The notes: generated by a model not told the origin, from the sequence alone. A DNA stretch of 39,902 nucleotides from Streptomyces cellostaticus (GCF_001513965.1 NZ_KQ948058.1:1-39902); one strand, 5' to 3'. Shown: positions 15,748 to 25,982, numbered from the stretch's first letter. Translations and numbers: made by a program.

Positions 15748-18228
15748 ATGATCGACGCGTACGAGGATCCGGGCACGCCCGACACACGTGGCGGCTGGCA
15801 CTACCTGTGGTGGCTCGTGCTGCGCCAGCCGGGCCGGTCGCTGGCCGGTGCGCTGCTGGGCAGTGTGTGGCTGGTACTCATGGCCGCGCAGCCGTACATG
15901 ATGGCGCGGGCGGTGGACGACGGGCTCGTGCCGGGCCGCCTGGGCGTGCTGGCCCGGTGGACGGTCGCGATGTTCGCGCTCGGGGCGCTGAACTCCTGGC
16001 TGAGCATCATGCGGCACCGCACCATGACCCGGGTGCGGATGGACGCCAACTTCCGCACGGTCAAGCTGGTCGTCGGGCACGCGGCCAGACTCGGGGCGGT
16101 GCTGCCGCGCCGGGCCGGGGCCGGCGAGGTCGTCACCATCGGGGTCGGCGATGTGCAGACCCTCGCCCAGGCGCTGACCGCCCTCGGGCCCGGGGTGGGC
16201 TCGGTCGTGGTGTACCTGGTGGTGGCCGGGCTGCTGCTGGCCGTCTCGGCGCCGCTGGCCGCGGTGGTGCTGCTCGGGGTGCCGGTGATCGCGCTGCTCA
16301 CCGGACCGCTGACGCTGCGGCTGCAGGGCGCGGAGAGCGAGTACCGGGAGCGCCAGGGCGTGCTGACGGCGCGCATCGGGGACCTCGCGGGCGGGCTGCG
16401 CGTCCTCAACGGACTCGGCGGCAAGGGGCTGTTCGCGGACGCCTTCCGGACGGACTCGCAGCGGCTGCGCGCGCAGGGCTACCGGGTGGGCGCGGTGGCC
16501 AGCTGGGTGCAGGCGCTCGGTATGGGCCTGCCCACGCTGTTCCTGGCCGTGGTGACCTGGCTGGCGGCCCGGATGGTGGCCCAAGGGTCCATCACCGTGG
16601 GCGAGTTGGTGTCGGTGTACGGCTATGCGGCGGTGCTGATCGGGCCGGTGGCCTTCGTCGTGCAGATGACCTACGACCTGAACCGGGGCGTGGTGGCCGC
16701 CCGCCGGGTCGTGGGGCTGCTGCGGCTGGCGCCCGAGCCGGACGAGGGCAGGCTGCCCGCGCCGGACGGGCCGGCCGAGCTGCGCGACCCGGCCTCCGGG
16801 GTGCGGGCGGTGCCGGGCCGGCTGGTCGCGCTGGCCGCCGCCCGCCCCGCCGAGGCCGCCGCCGTCATCGACCGCCTCGGCCGGTACGGGCCCACCGACG
16901 CGACCTGGGGCGGGGTACGGCTCGACGCGGTCCCGCTGGCCGACGTACGAGCCCGGATCCTGGTCGCCGACAACGAGGCGGACCTGTTCGCCGGAGCGCT
17001 GAAGGAGGTCGTCGCCGCCGAGCACACGGCCGGGGAGGCGGCTGTGCGGCGGGCGGTGTACGCGGCCGCCGCCGAGGATGTCGTACGCGGGCTGCCGGAC
17101 GGACTCGATTCGGTGGTGGCGGGGCAGGGCCGCAGCCTTTCCGGCGGGCAGCGGCAGCGGATCCGGCTGGTGCGGGCGCTGCTGGCCGACCCCGAGGTGC
17201 TGCTCGCCGTGGAGCCGACGTCGGCGCTGGACGCACACACCGAGGCCACGGTCGCCGAGCGGCTCCGGGAGGCGCGAAGGGGCCGTACGACGATGGTGAC
17301 GAGCACCTCACCGCTGGTGCTGGACCGCGCGGACACCGTGCTGTTCCTGATCGACGGCAAGGTGGCGGCGAGCGGACCACACCGACGCCTGCTGGCCCAG
17401 GAGCCCGGGTACCGGGCGTTGGTGGCCCGGGACGTTGAGGACGCCGAGGAGGCTTGGGGCGCCGAGGAGGCCGGGGGCGTCGGGGGCGTCGAGGAGGCTG
17501 GGGAGGCCGGTGGCACCGAGGAGGCCGGGGGCGTCGTGGACGCCGAGGGCGTTGAGGAGGCCGGGGGCGTCGGGGACGTTGGGGGCGTCGAGGAGGCTGG
17601 GGACGCTGGGGAGGCCGGTGGCATTGGGGGCGTCGAGGAGGCCGGTGATGTCGAGGGCGCCGGTGAGGCTGGGGGCGTCGGAGGCGTTGAGGAGGCCGGG
17701 GGCGTCGAGGAGGCTGGGGGCGTCGTGGACGCCGAGGGCGTTGAGGAGGCCGGGGAGGCCCGTGGCGTCGGGGGCGCCGAGGAGGCCGGGGACGCCGAGG
17801 AGCATGAGCGCGTCGGGGAAGCCGGTGACGTCGGGGGCGCCGATGAGGCTGGGGGCGTCGGGGAGGCCGGGGGCGCCGGGGACACCGATGAGGCCGGTGG
17901 CGCCGAGGAGGCCGGTGGCGCCGGGGAGGCCGGTGGCGCCGGGGACGCCGGGGAGGCCGGGGACGTTGAGGAGGCCGGGGACGTCGTGGACGTCGAGGAG
18001 CATGAGCGCGTCGGGGAAACCGGTGACGTCGAGGGCGCCGATGAGGCCGGTGGCGTCGGGGACGTTGGGGGCGTCGGGGGCGCCGAGGAGGCTGGGGAGG
18101 CCGGGGGCGTCGAGGAGGCCGGGGTCGTCGGGGAGGCTGGGGGCGTCGGGGAGGCCGGGGACGCCGGGGAGGCCGGGGACGTCGAGGACGTCGAGGACGG
18201 CGCGAGCGCCGGGGAGGTCGTGCGGTGA
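15748..18228 (+). CDS. ABC exporter half-transporter with inactivated ATP site and acidic repeat tail
   Basis: An 826-residue protein. Residues about 15-330 are an ABC exporter TMD. The NBD (about 340-555) lacks Walker A: where GxxGxGKS/T is expected (about 360-372) there is LVALAAARPAEAAAV. Walker B reads VLLAVEPTSALD with Val488 in the Asp position but E489 kept, and the H-loop His is replaced (MVTSTSP, about S519). The signature LSGGQRQR (464-471) is perfect. Residues about 562-826 are a low-complexity Glu/Ala/Gly/Val tail. ATG 15748 follows GGGGG; upstream in-frame codons do not look like protein. The stop overlaps the next gene's GTG (GTGA, 18225-18228), so the pair is coupled. The intact signature can still serve the partner's ATP site, so it is probably functional, not decayed. 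Confidence 0.9.
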   Translation: MIDAYEDPGTPDTRGGWHYLWWLVLRQPGRSLAGALLGSVWLVLMAAQPYMMARAVDDGLVPGRLGVLARWTVAMFALGALNSWLSIMRHRTMTRVRMDANFRTVKLVVGHAARLGAVLPRRAGAGEVVTIGVGDVQTLAQALTALGPGVGSVVVYLVVAGLLLAVSAPLAAVVLLGVPVIALLTGPLTLRLQGAESEYRERQGVLTARIGDLAGGLRVLNGLGGKGLFADAFRTDSQRLRAQGYRVGAVASWVQALGMGLPTLFLAVVTWLAARMVAQGSITVGELVSVYGYAAVLIGPVAFVVQMTYDLNRGVVAARRVVGLLRLAPEPDEGRLPAPDGPAELRDPASGVRAVPGRLVALAAARPAEAAAVIDRLGRYGPTDATWGGVRLDAVPLADVRARILVADNEADLFAGALKEVVAAEHTAGEAAVRRAVYAAAAEDVVRGLPDGLDSVVAGQGRSLSGGQRQRIRLVRALLADPEVLLAVEPTSALDAHTEATVAERLREARRGRTTMVTSTSPLVLDRADTVLFLIDGKVAASGPHRRLLAQEPGYRALVARDVEDAEEAWGAEEAGGVGGVEEAGEAGGTEEAGGVVDAEGVEEAGGVGDVGGVEEAGDAGEAGGIGGVEEAGDVEGAGEAGGVGGVEEAGGVEEAGGVVDAEGVEEAGEARGVGGAEEAGDAEEHERVGEAGDVGGADEAGGVGEAGGAGDTDEAGGAEEAGGAGEAGGAGDAGEAGDVEEAGDVVDVEEHERVGETGDVEGADEAGGVGDVGGVGGAEEAGEAGGVEEAGVVGEAGGVGEAGDAGEAGDVEDVEDGASAGEVVR
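17431..18216 (+). repeat. Low-complexity coding repeat array (EEAGGV-type)
   Basis: About 790 bases of imperfect 9- and 18-base units around GAGGAGGCCGGGGGCGTC, encoding an acidic tail with no Lys and only a few Arg. Larger duplications are visible: EEHERVGE occurs twice (near 17800 and 17998) followed by closely similar sequence, and GGVVDAEGVEEAG occurs twice. The array stays in frame to the coupled stop/start at 18225, so reading frame has been kept under selection or the expansion is recent. Confidence 0.85.
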
Positions 18229-19988
18229 CGGTGGACAGGGGGCTGCTGCCGGTCGCGGACCGGGGCCGGGTGCGGCGGGCGACCGCGCGGCTGGTGCGGG
18301 CCGACGGGCGGGCGTTCGCCGCCGCCCTGGTGCTCAACGCGCTGGCGGCCGGGGCGGGGCTTGCCGGGCCGTGGCTGGTCGGGCGGATCGTCGACGAGGT
18401 ACGGGCGGGGCACGGGGTCGGGGCGGTGGACCGGCTGGCGCTGTGGATCCTGCTGTGCGCGCTGGCCCAGCTGCTGCTGGCGCGCTGGGCGCGGTACGTG
18501 GGGCACCGGTTCGGGGAGCGGACGCTGGCCCGGGTGCGGGAGCAGTACGTCGACCGGGTGCTGGCGCTGCCCGCGTCGACGGTGGAGCGGGCCGGTACCG
18601 GCGACCTGACCGCGCGGGGCACGGCCGATGTCGCGATCGTCGGCACGACGCTGCGCGACATCGGCCCGGAGCTGCTGGTGAGCGGCGTACAGGCGCTGTT
18701 CGTGCTCGGCGCGGTGTTCGCGCTCGACCCGGTGCTGGGCCTGTTCGGCGTGCTGGGCCTCACGCCGATCTGGCTGGCGCTGCGCTGGTATCTGCGGCGG
18801 GCCCGGGACGGTTACCTCGCCGAGGGCGCGGCCACCTCCGAGGTCGCCGAGATCGTGGCGGCGACGGCGGCCGGGGCGAGGACGGTCGAGGCCTTCCGGC
18901 TCCGGCGGCGGCGGACCGCGGCGAGCCGGGACGCGCTGGAGAAGTCCCGCCGGACCCGGCTCTACACGCTCCGCCTGCGGACCGTGTTCTTCCCGGCGGT
19001 CGAGGTGACGTACACCGTCCCCGTGGTGGGTGTGCTGCTGCTCGGCGGATGGCTGCACCAGCGCGGCGCGGTGGGCGTCGGCACGGTGGTGGCCGCGGCG
19101 CTGTATCTGCGCCAGTTCACCGAACCGCTGGACCAGATCCTGATGCGGGTGGAGCAACTCCAGAGCAGCGGCGCCTCGTTCGCCCGGGTGGAGGGGCTCG
19201 CGCAGGCGCCCCGGGCGGAGGCGGACGGCAGCTGCCCGGAGCCGGCGGACGACCGGATCGACGTGTGCGGGGTGCGGTACGCCTACGAGCGCGGCGGCGA
19301 GGTGCTGCGCGGGGTGGACCTGACGGTACGGCCCGGGGAGCGGCTCGCCGTGGTGGGCCCGTCCGGGGCGGGCAAGACGACCCTGAGCCGGCTCCTCGCG
19401 GGCATCGACACGCCCGGGGAGGGCACGGTGACGGTGGGCGGGATCCCGGTCGCCGCGCTGGAACCGGAGCGGCTGCGCCGCCAGGTCGTCCTGGTCACCC
19501 AGGAGCACCACGTCTTCCTCGGCACGGTCCGCGACAACCTCCTCATCGCCGAACCGGCCGCCGAGGACGCCGACTTGTGGGCGGCGCTGACGGCGGTGGG
19601 CGCCGAGGACTGGGTCCGCGACCTCCCGGGCGCCCTGGACGCCCCCCTCGGACCGCACGGCCACCCCACCGACGGCTCCCGGGCCCAGCAACTGGCCCTG
19701 GCCCGGGTCGTGCTGGCCGACCCCCACACCCTGATCCTCGACGAGGCCACGGCCCTCCTCGACCCCACCACCGCCCGCCACACCGAGCGCGCGCTGGCCG
19801 CGGTCCTGGAGTCCCGCACGGTCATCGCCATCGCCCACCGCCTCCACACGGCCCATGACGCGGACCGGGTGGCGGTCATGGAGGACGGCCGCCTGACGGA
19901 ACTGGGCACCCACACGGACCTGGTGGCAGCGGACGGGGCGTACGCGGCCCTGTGGCGCACGTGGCACGGGGACGGCACCGCTTCCTGA
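18225..19988 (+). CDS. ABC exporter half-transporter with intact Walker motifs but lost signature
   Basis: A 587-residue partner of the preceding gene. TMD about 25-325, NBD about 345-580. Walker A GPSGAGKTT is intact with K384, Walker B LILDEATALLD has catalytic E507, and the H-loop is IAHRLHT. The signature, normally LSGGQRQ, is TDGSRAQ (482-488). This is the mirror image of the partner: combined, the heterodimer has exactly one complete ATP site (this protein's Walker A/B/H with the partner's LSGGQ) and one dead site. Start GTG 18225 overlaps the upstream stop. An alternative GTG lies two codons later. Substrate unknown. Confidence 0.92.
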   Translation: MTVDRGLLPVADRGRVRRATARLVRADGRAFAAALVLNALAAGAGLAGPWLVGRIVDEVRAGHGVGAVDRLALWILLCALAQLLLARWARYVGHRFGERTLARVREQYVDRVLALPASTVERAGTGDLTARGTADVAIVGTTLRDIGPELLVSGVQALFVLGAVFALDPVLGLFGVLGLTPIWLALRWYLRRARDGYLAEGAATSEVAEIVAATAAGARTVEAFRLRRRRTAASRDALEKSRRTRLYTLRLRTVFFPAVEVTYTVPVVGVLLLGGWLHQRGAVGVGTVVAAALYLRQFTEPLDQILMRVEQLQSSGASFARVEGLAQAPRAEADGSCPEPADDRIDVCGVRYAYERGGEVLRGVDLTVRPGERLAVVGPSGAGKTTLSRLLAGIDTPGEGTVTVGGIPVAALEPERLRRQVVLVTQEHHVFLGTVRDNLLIAEPAAEDADLWAALTAVGAEDWVRDLPGALDAPLGPHGHPTDGSRAQQLALARVVLADPHTLILDEATALLDPTTARHTERALAAVLESRTVIAIAHRLHTAHDADRVAVMEDGRLTELGTHTDLVAADGAYAALWRTWHGDGTAS

Positions 19989-19996
19989 CCGGGGCG

Positions 19997-20190
19997 CTAC
20001 GGGGCCGGATACGGCAACAGCCCCGCCGCGATCTTCTCCCAGGCCCCCTTCGGCTCGGCCGGCAACTCGGGCCGGTCCGGGGCGAGTTCGGCCTGTCCAC
20101 GCAGGTCCTCGGCGAGGTGGTACAGGTGGTCCTGGCCGGCTGCGTCCTGCCTCCTGGCCCGAGCGGGCCGCTCGCGGCGTCGAGGAGCTT
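19997..20190 (-). pseudogene. Remnant of a sulfatase C-terminus
   Basis: On the minus strand the last 45 codons before a TAG at 19997 read DHLYHLAEDLRGQAELA, then DRPELPAEPKGAWEKIAAG, matching the arylsulfatase C-terminal pattern (LYxLxxDPxExxDLAxxRPEL). Just upstream another frame reads GKLLDAASG, like the sulfatase WKLL segment, implying a frameshift. No start and no catalytic N-terminal part (CxPSR) is present: upstream is the 3' end of the mannosyltransferase gene. Called a decayed 3' fragment; similarity is by pattern recognition only. Confidence 0.45.
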
Positions 20191-20211
20191 TCCGGCAGGC
20201 GGGATCAGGGC

Positions 20212-21456
20212 CTACGGCACCCCGAGTTCGAACAGCGCGTAGCCCGCGTACGAGCCGGAGGCCAGGGCCGCGATGCCGAGCACCGTGCACTGGACGCGCA
20301 GGCTGAGCCGGCGCATCGCCACGGCCAGGGGGATGAACAGCGGGAAGCAGGGGAGCAGATAGCGCGAGACGTTGGCGAAGATCTGCTGGCTGCCGAGGAC
20401 CAGGGCGAGGGTGAGGACTGTGTGGACGACCAGGACCGCCGGGGGGCGCAGCCGTAGCAGCAGGGGGATGAGCGCGAACGCCAGCAGGACGACTCCTACG
20501 GCTATGACGTCCGCGAAGGGGAACGCCGACAGGTAGGTGAAGTGGCCCACCGGTAGGGAGGTCAGCACGTCGAAGGTCTGCTTGCCGTAGTCAAAGCTGT
20601 GCGCCCAGGCGCCCGACTGGAGCTTGAAGTAGCCGCCGTAGTCGCCCATACGGTGGCCCACCCAGCCGAGGTAGCCGAGCAGGCCGAGCGGGGCCAGGGC
20701 CAGGGCGAGCAGCGGGCGCAGGACGCCGTCGCGGCGGTCGCGCAGCGCGCACAGCGCGGCGACGGCGAGCGCGGCGATCAGCGCGGCGGCCGTGGGGCGG
20801 TTGAGTCCGGCCGCGAAGGTGAGGACCCCGGCGGTGAGCCATCGGCGGGTCATGACCGCGTAGCAGGTCCAGGCGGCCAGGGCGATGTAGAGCGAGTCGG
20901 AGTAGACCGCCCACTCCACGCCGGAGCCGGGCCAGACCGCCCACAGCCCGGCCGCGGCGAGACCGGCCCGCCGGCCGCCGAACCGCTCGGTGACGGCGTA
21001 GATCCCGAGGGCGGCGGCGAACGAGGCGAGGACGGAGACCAGGATTCCCGCGCCGTACGAGCCGAGGCCGGTGACCGCGGACGTCAGCCGCATCAGCGCC
21101 GGGTAGAGCGGGAAGAACGCCGCCGAGTTGCCCTCCAGCGTGATCAGGCCGGTGGCGCCCGGGATGTGGACGAGCTTCGGGTCGTAGCCGTGCAGCGCGA
21201 TCTGCTGGTACCACCAGCCGTCCCAGGTGGCGAGCACGTCCCAGGTGTGCGCTCCGCCGCCGAAGCGGGGGTCCTTGGTGCGGAAGTCACCGGCCGAGTC
21301 CAGCAGGAACATGAAGGAGCAGAAGCCGACGAGCTTCAGGGCGCCGTAGAAGGCGAGGACCGGGCCGTGGCGGCGGGCGGCGGCGCGCAGGCGCCCGCGA
21401 AGGGCGGGCGGGTGTTCCGGGGCCGGTGCGGGTATGCGGTGCAGGGTCGTGGTCAT
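20212..21456 (-). CDS. PIG-V-like integral membrane mannosyltransferase
   Basis: A 414-residue polytopic membrane protein with about 9-10 hydrophobic segments. The hallmark WDGWWYQQIALHGYD early in the first extracytoplasmic loop matches the PIG-V/GPI-mannosyltransferase-2 type (GT-C fold) that uses polyprenyl-phosphate sugars. The true start is the ATG at 21456 (MTTTLHRIPAPAPEH); the open frame further upstream is a shadow of the GT2 gene. Its ATG overlaps the stop of the GT2 gene (ATGA, 21453-21456). Together they suggest a two-step path: cytoplasmic GT2 charges a lipid phosphate, and this enzyme transfers the sugar outside to an unknown acceptor. Confidence 0.88.
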   Translation of the reverse strand: MTTTLHRIPAPAPEHPPALRGRLRAAARRHGPVLAFYGALKLVGFCSFMFLLDSAGDFRTKDPRFGGGAHTWDVLATWDGWWYQQIALHGYDPKLVHIPGATGLITLEGNSAAFFPLYPALMRLTSAVTGLGSYGAGILVSVLASFAAALGIYAVTERFGGRRAGLAAAGLWAVWPGSGVEWAVYSDSLYIALAAWTCYAVMTRRWLTAGVLTFAAGLNRPTAAALIAALAVAALCALRDRRDGVLRPLLALALAPLGLLGYLGWVGHRMGDYGGYFKLQSGAWAHSFDYGKQTFDVLTSLPVGHFTYLSAFPFADVIAVGVVLLAFALIPLLLRLRPPAVLVVHTVLTLALVLGSQQIFANVSRYLLPCFPLFIPLAVAMRRLSLRVQCTVLGIAALASGSYAGYALFELGVP

Positions 21457-22265
21457 GCGGCGCTCGATCCCGTACGGCGGCGGCCCCGTTGCCGCCGCAT
21501 CCGGGCGATGCCGCGCAGGTCGGCCAGCGCGGTGGCGAGGATGTCGACCCGGCTGTCGGGGTCGTCGACCCAGTCCACCGGCACTTCGTGGATGCGCAGT
21601 CCCGCCCGCTCGGCGAGCACCAGCAGCTCGGTGTCGAAGAACCACTCCCCGTCCCGCACCTGCGGCAGCAGCCGTTCGGCGACATCGCGCCGTACCGCCT
21701 TGAACCCGCACTGCGCATCCGAGAAGCCGACGGCGAGCGTGCAGCGCAGCAGGATGTTGTAGCAGCGGGAGATGACCTCCCGCTTCGGGCCGCGCACCAC
21801 CCGGGCGCCGGCCGCGAGCCGGGTGCCGATGGCCAGGTCGGAGTGGCCCGAGATCAGCGGCGCGACCAGCGGCAGCAGCGCCGCGAGCCCGGTGGACAGG
21901 TCCACGTCGGTGTACGCCAGCACGGGCGCCCGCGAGTGCGACCAGACGGCGCGCAGCGCCCGGCCGCGCCCCTTCACGGGCAGCCGTATCCACTCCACCT
22001 CGGCCAGTTCGTCCGCGAGCCCTTCGGCGATGCCCGCTGTGCCGTCCGTGCTGGCGTTGTCGGCGATGGTGATCCGGAACGGGTAGGGAAACGTCTCCCG
22101 CAGGTGCGCGTGCAGCCGCCGGACGTTCGGCCCCAGGTCCTTCTCCTCGTTGAACACCGGCACGGCCACGTCCAGGACGGGCTCCACGTGGTGGGTGGGC
22201 AGAGGTGCGCGCCGGGGCCGCGGGGTCCTGGCCGGTGAAGTCCGGCCTGGGCGGAGGTTTATCAC
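21453..22265 (-). CDS. GT2 glycosyltransferase, dolichyl/polyprenyl-phosphate sugar synthase type
   Basis: A 270-residue GT2 enzyme with VAVPVFNEEKDLG, ITIADNASTDGT and the metal/nucleotide-binding YTDVDLSTGL. This DVD-containing pattern and DAQCGFKAVRRD are typical of dolichyl-phosphate glucose/mannose synthase relatives. There is no clear C-terminal transmembrane pair, so it is probably peripheral at the inner face of the membrane. GTG 22265 has AAGGGA upstream; this ribosome-binding site lies inside a perfect palindrome (22264-22280). The gene is 77 bases downstream of the sigma-partner gene on the same strand and coupled to the PIG-V-like gene. Confidence 0.88.
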   Translation of the reverse strand: MINLRPGRTSPARTPRPRRAPLPTHHVEPVLDVAVPVFNEEKDLGPNVRRLHAHLRETFPYPFRITIADNASTDGTAGIAEGLADELAEVEWIRLPVKGRGRALRAVWSHSRAPVLAYTDVDLSTGLAALLPLVAPLISGHSDLAIGTRLAAGARVVRGPKREVISRCYNILLRCTLAVGFSDAQCGFKAVRRDVAERLLPQVRDGEWFFDTELLVLAERAGLRIHEVPVDWVDDPDSRVDILATALADLRGIARMRRQRGRRRTGSSAA

Positions 22266-22280
22266 GTAAGTCCCTTACGT
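22264..22280 (-). promoter_or_regulatory. Palindrome covering the GT2 ribosome-binding site
   Basis: Minus-strand ACGTAAGGGACTTACGT: perfect 7-bp arms and a three-base centre that is part of the AAGGGA ribosome-binding site; the last base abuts the GTG start. It could be a repressor operator or an RNA hairpin that hides the ribosome-binding site. Confidence 0.45.
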
Positions 22281-22342
22281 TCTCGTGTGCGGGGCGCGCC
22301 GGAGGCACGCGCGGCGGTGAAGTGACGGGAGGTGGGCGCCTG

Positions 22343-22870
22343 CTATCCGGTCGGGCCGGCCACCATGGAGGGGTCGGACGTTGCGTCGGCCGGCGGGCTC
22401 GCCGAATCCGTGGGCGGCGGCGAGGTGACCGTGCCCCGGGAGGTGGCGGTCGCCGTGGCCGTCTCGGTGGGCGGGGCGCCGGAGGCCGGGGCGGAGCTCC
22501 CCGGCGCCGCGGGCGGCACGGAGGTCTCCATCGTCCCGCCCGGGTTCGGCGACTGCGTCGCGGACGAGCTGGGCGGCGGGCTCGGCGAGTCGTCCGGCGA
22601 GGGCGAGGTGGTCGGAGTGGGCGCCGGGCTGACGACGGGCCTCGGGTGCGGCGCGCTCGGCTGGTCCGTGCCCGGTGCGTGCGGCCACAGGAGCAGCCCG
22701 AGGCCGAGCCCGGCGACCGCCAGGACCGACCCGGCGGCCCGGCGTGCCACCCGCACCCGGCGCCGGGTCCGCACGCCCGCGTGCAGCCGCTCCCGGTGCC
22801 CGGCCTCGAAGGGGCTGTGTTCCTGGGTGCCGTGCATCAGCTCGGTCAGCTGCCGTTCGAAGTGATCCAT
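22343..22870 (-). CDS. Single-pass membrane protein, probable sigma-factor partner
   Basis: A 175-residue protein: about 40 cytoplasmic residues with MDHFERQLTELMHG and a basic RTRRRVRVARR stretch, one transmembrane helix (about 44-62), then an extracytoplasmic Pro/Ser/Thr-rich tail of more than 100 residues. It starts 11 bases after the sigma gene stop, with GGGAAGAAG as ribosome-binding site, so they form one operon. Position and topology suggest an anti-sigma or sensor role, but the zinc anti-sigma motif HxxxCxxC is absent and there is no cysteine, so it is not a classic ZAS-type protein. The tail may be wall-spanning. Confidence 0.75.
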   Translation of the reverse strand: MDHFERQLTELMHGTQEHSPFEAGHRERLHAGVRTRRRVRVARRAAGSVLAVAGLGLGLLLWPHAPGTDQPSAPHPRPVVSPAPTPTTSPSPDDSPSPPPSSSATQSPNPGGTMETSVPPAAPGSSAPASGAPPTETATATATSRGTVTSPPPTDSASPPADATSDPSMVAGPTG

Positions 22871-22881
22871 TGCTTCTTCCC

Positions 22882-23388
22882 TCACCCCACCGGCTCGATG
22901 ACGTCGGCCAGCAGCCGGCGCAGCCGGGCCACCCCGCGCGCGGCATGGGACCGGGCCGTGCCCACCGGGCAGCCCAGGGTCTGAGCGACCTGCCGGTCGG
23001 GCAGGTCCTGGTAGTAGCGCAGCACGACGGCGGCCCGCTGCTGCGGGCTCAGCTGTGCGAGCGCCGCCTCCAGCCGGGAGCGCTCGGCGACGGTCGCCGA
23101 CAGGTCGCCGGACGCCGCCGTCTCGGGCAGTTCCTCGACGGGCCGCTCGCCCCACCAGCGCCGCCGGGCCGAGCGGGCCGCGGCCCGGGCCAGCACCTTG
23201 CGCACATACGCCTCCGGCGCCTCGTCGGCGACCTTCGGCCAGACGAACCACAGCTTGACCAAGGACTCCTGCAACAGATCCTCGGCACGGTGCCGATCGC
23301 CCCCGGTGAGCAGACGGGCCAGATGGAACAACACCGACCAGCGGGCCGCCACGAACGCGTCGTACTCACCGGCCCGAGCCTGCTCCAT
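22882..23388 (-). CDS. ECF RNA polymerase sigma factor, SigE family
   Basis: A 168-residue ECF sigma factor. Region 2 is YDAFVAARWSVLFHLARLL followed by AEDLLQESLVKLWFVWPKV; region 4 is LSPQQRAAVVLRYYQDLPD then VGTARSHAARGVARL. FVAARW plus a compact two-domain layout is typical of the Streptomyces SigE-family group. ATG 23388 (MEQARAGEYDAF) is chosen; GTG 23394 two codons earlier is possible. The following gene encodes its likely membrane partner, and a Crp-type site lies about 80 bases upstream. Confidence 0.9.
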   Translation of the reverse strand: MEQARAGEYDAFVAARWSVLFHLARLLTGGDRHRAEDLLQESLVKLWFVWPKVADEAPEAYVRKVLARAAARSARRRWWGERPVEELPETAASGDLSATVAERSRLEAALAQLSPQQRAAVVLRYYQDLPDRQVAQTLGCPVGTARSHAARGVARLRRLLADVIEPVG

Positions 23389-23469
23389 CCTCACGGTTCC
23401 TGTCCTCGCCGGCTGTCTTTCCACAAGGGGAAAGGCCCTGGCCCCCCTCCCGCGCTGCACTCGACGGGT

Positions 23470-23483
23470 GTGATCCGCGTCAC
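23470..23483. promoter_or_regulatory. Candidate Crp-binding site upstream of the sigma gene
   Basis: GTGATCCGCGTCAC matches the Streptomyces Crp consensus GTG-N6-GNCAC exactly, and the wider TGTGA-N6-TCAC form of E. coli CRP. It lies between the glgX stop (23516) and the sigma start (23388), about 82-95 bases before the latter, in a plausible promoter region. Confidence 0.5.
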
Positions 23484-23515
23484 GCACACAGGGTGCGCAC
23501 GGATGTCACACAGCG

Positions 23516-25762
<2,247 letters not shown>

Positions 25763-25982
25763 CTGTCGGCCCCTCTTTCAGTGGCTCGCCCCCGGGGCGC
25801 AGTCGGCCGTGCCGAAGAGCCGAGGGTGCCCTTCGGCACGCTCGGCCGCCCGGTACGGCTGCGCCCCGACGGCTCCGGCACGGGCGCGGCGGCTCCCCTT
25901 CGTGTCGTCCTCCCCACAGTTCTGCCCAGCACTGGCGTCGCACTCACGTTTCCCCACAGCGGGCCCGGTCGTTGAGCCCCGC

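Noticed and set aside
17431..18216. CRISPR-like or minisatellite array
   Set aside because: Units are short, imperfect, without spacers, and in frame with the ABC gene; they are coding repeats.
16671..19967. 1098-residue minus-strand open frame rich in Pro/Ser/Ala across the repeat tail
   Set aside because: It is the complement of the repeat array and of two ABC domains; real motifs, coupling and start/stop overlap are on the plus strand. A cell-wall-type Pro/Ser protein here is not supported.
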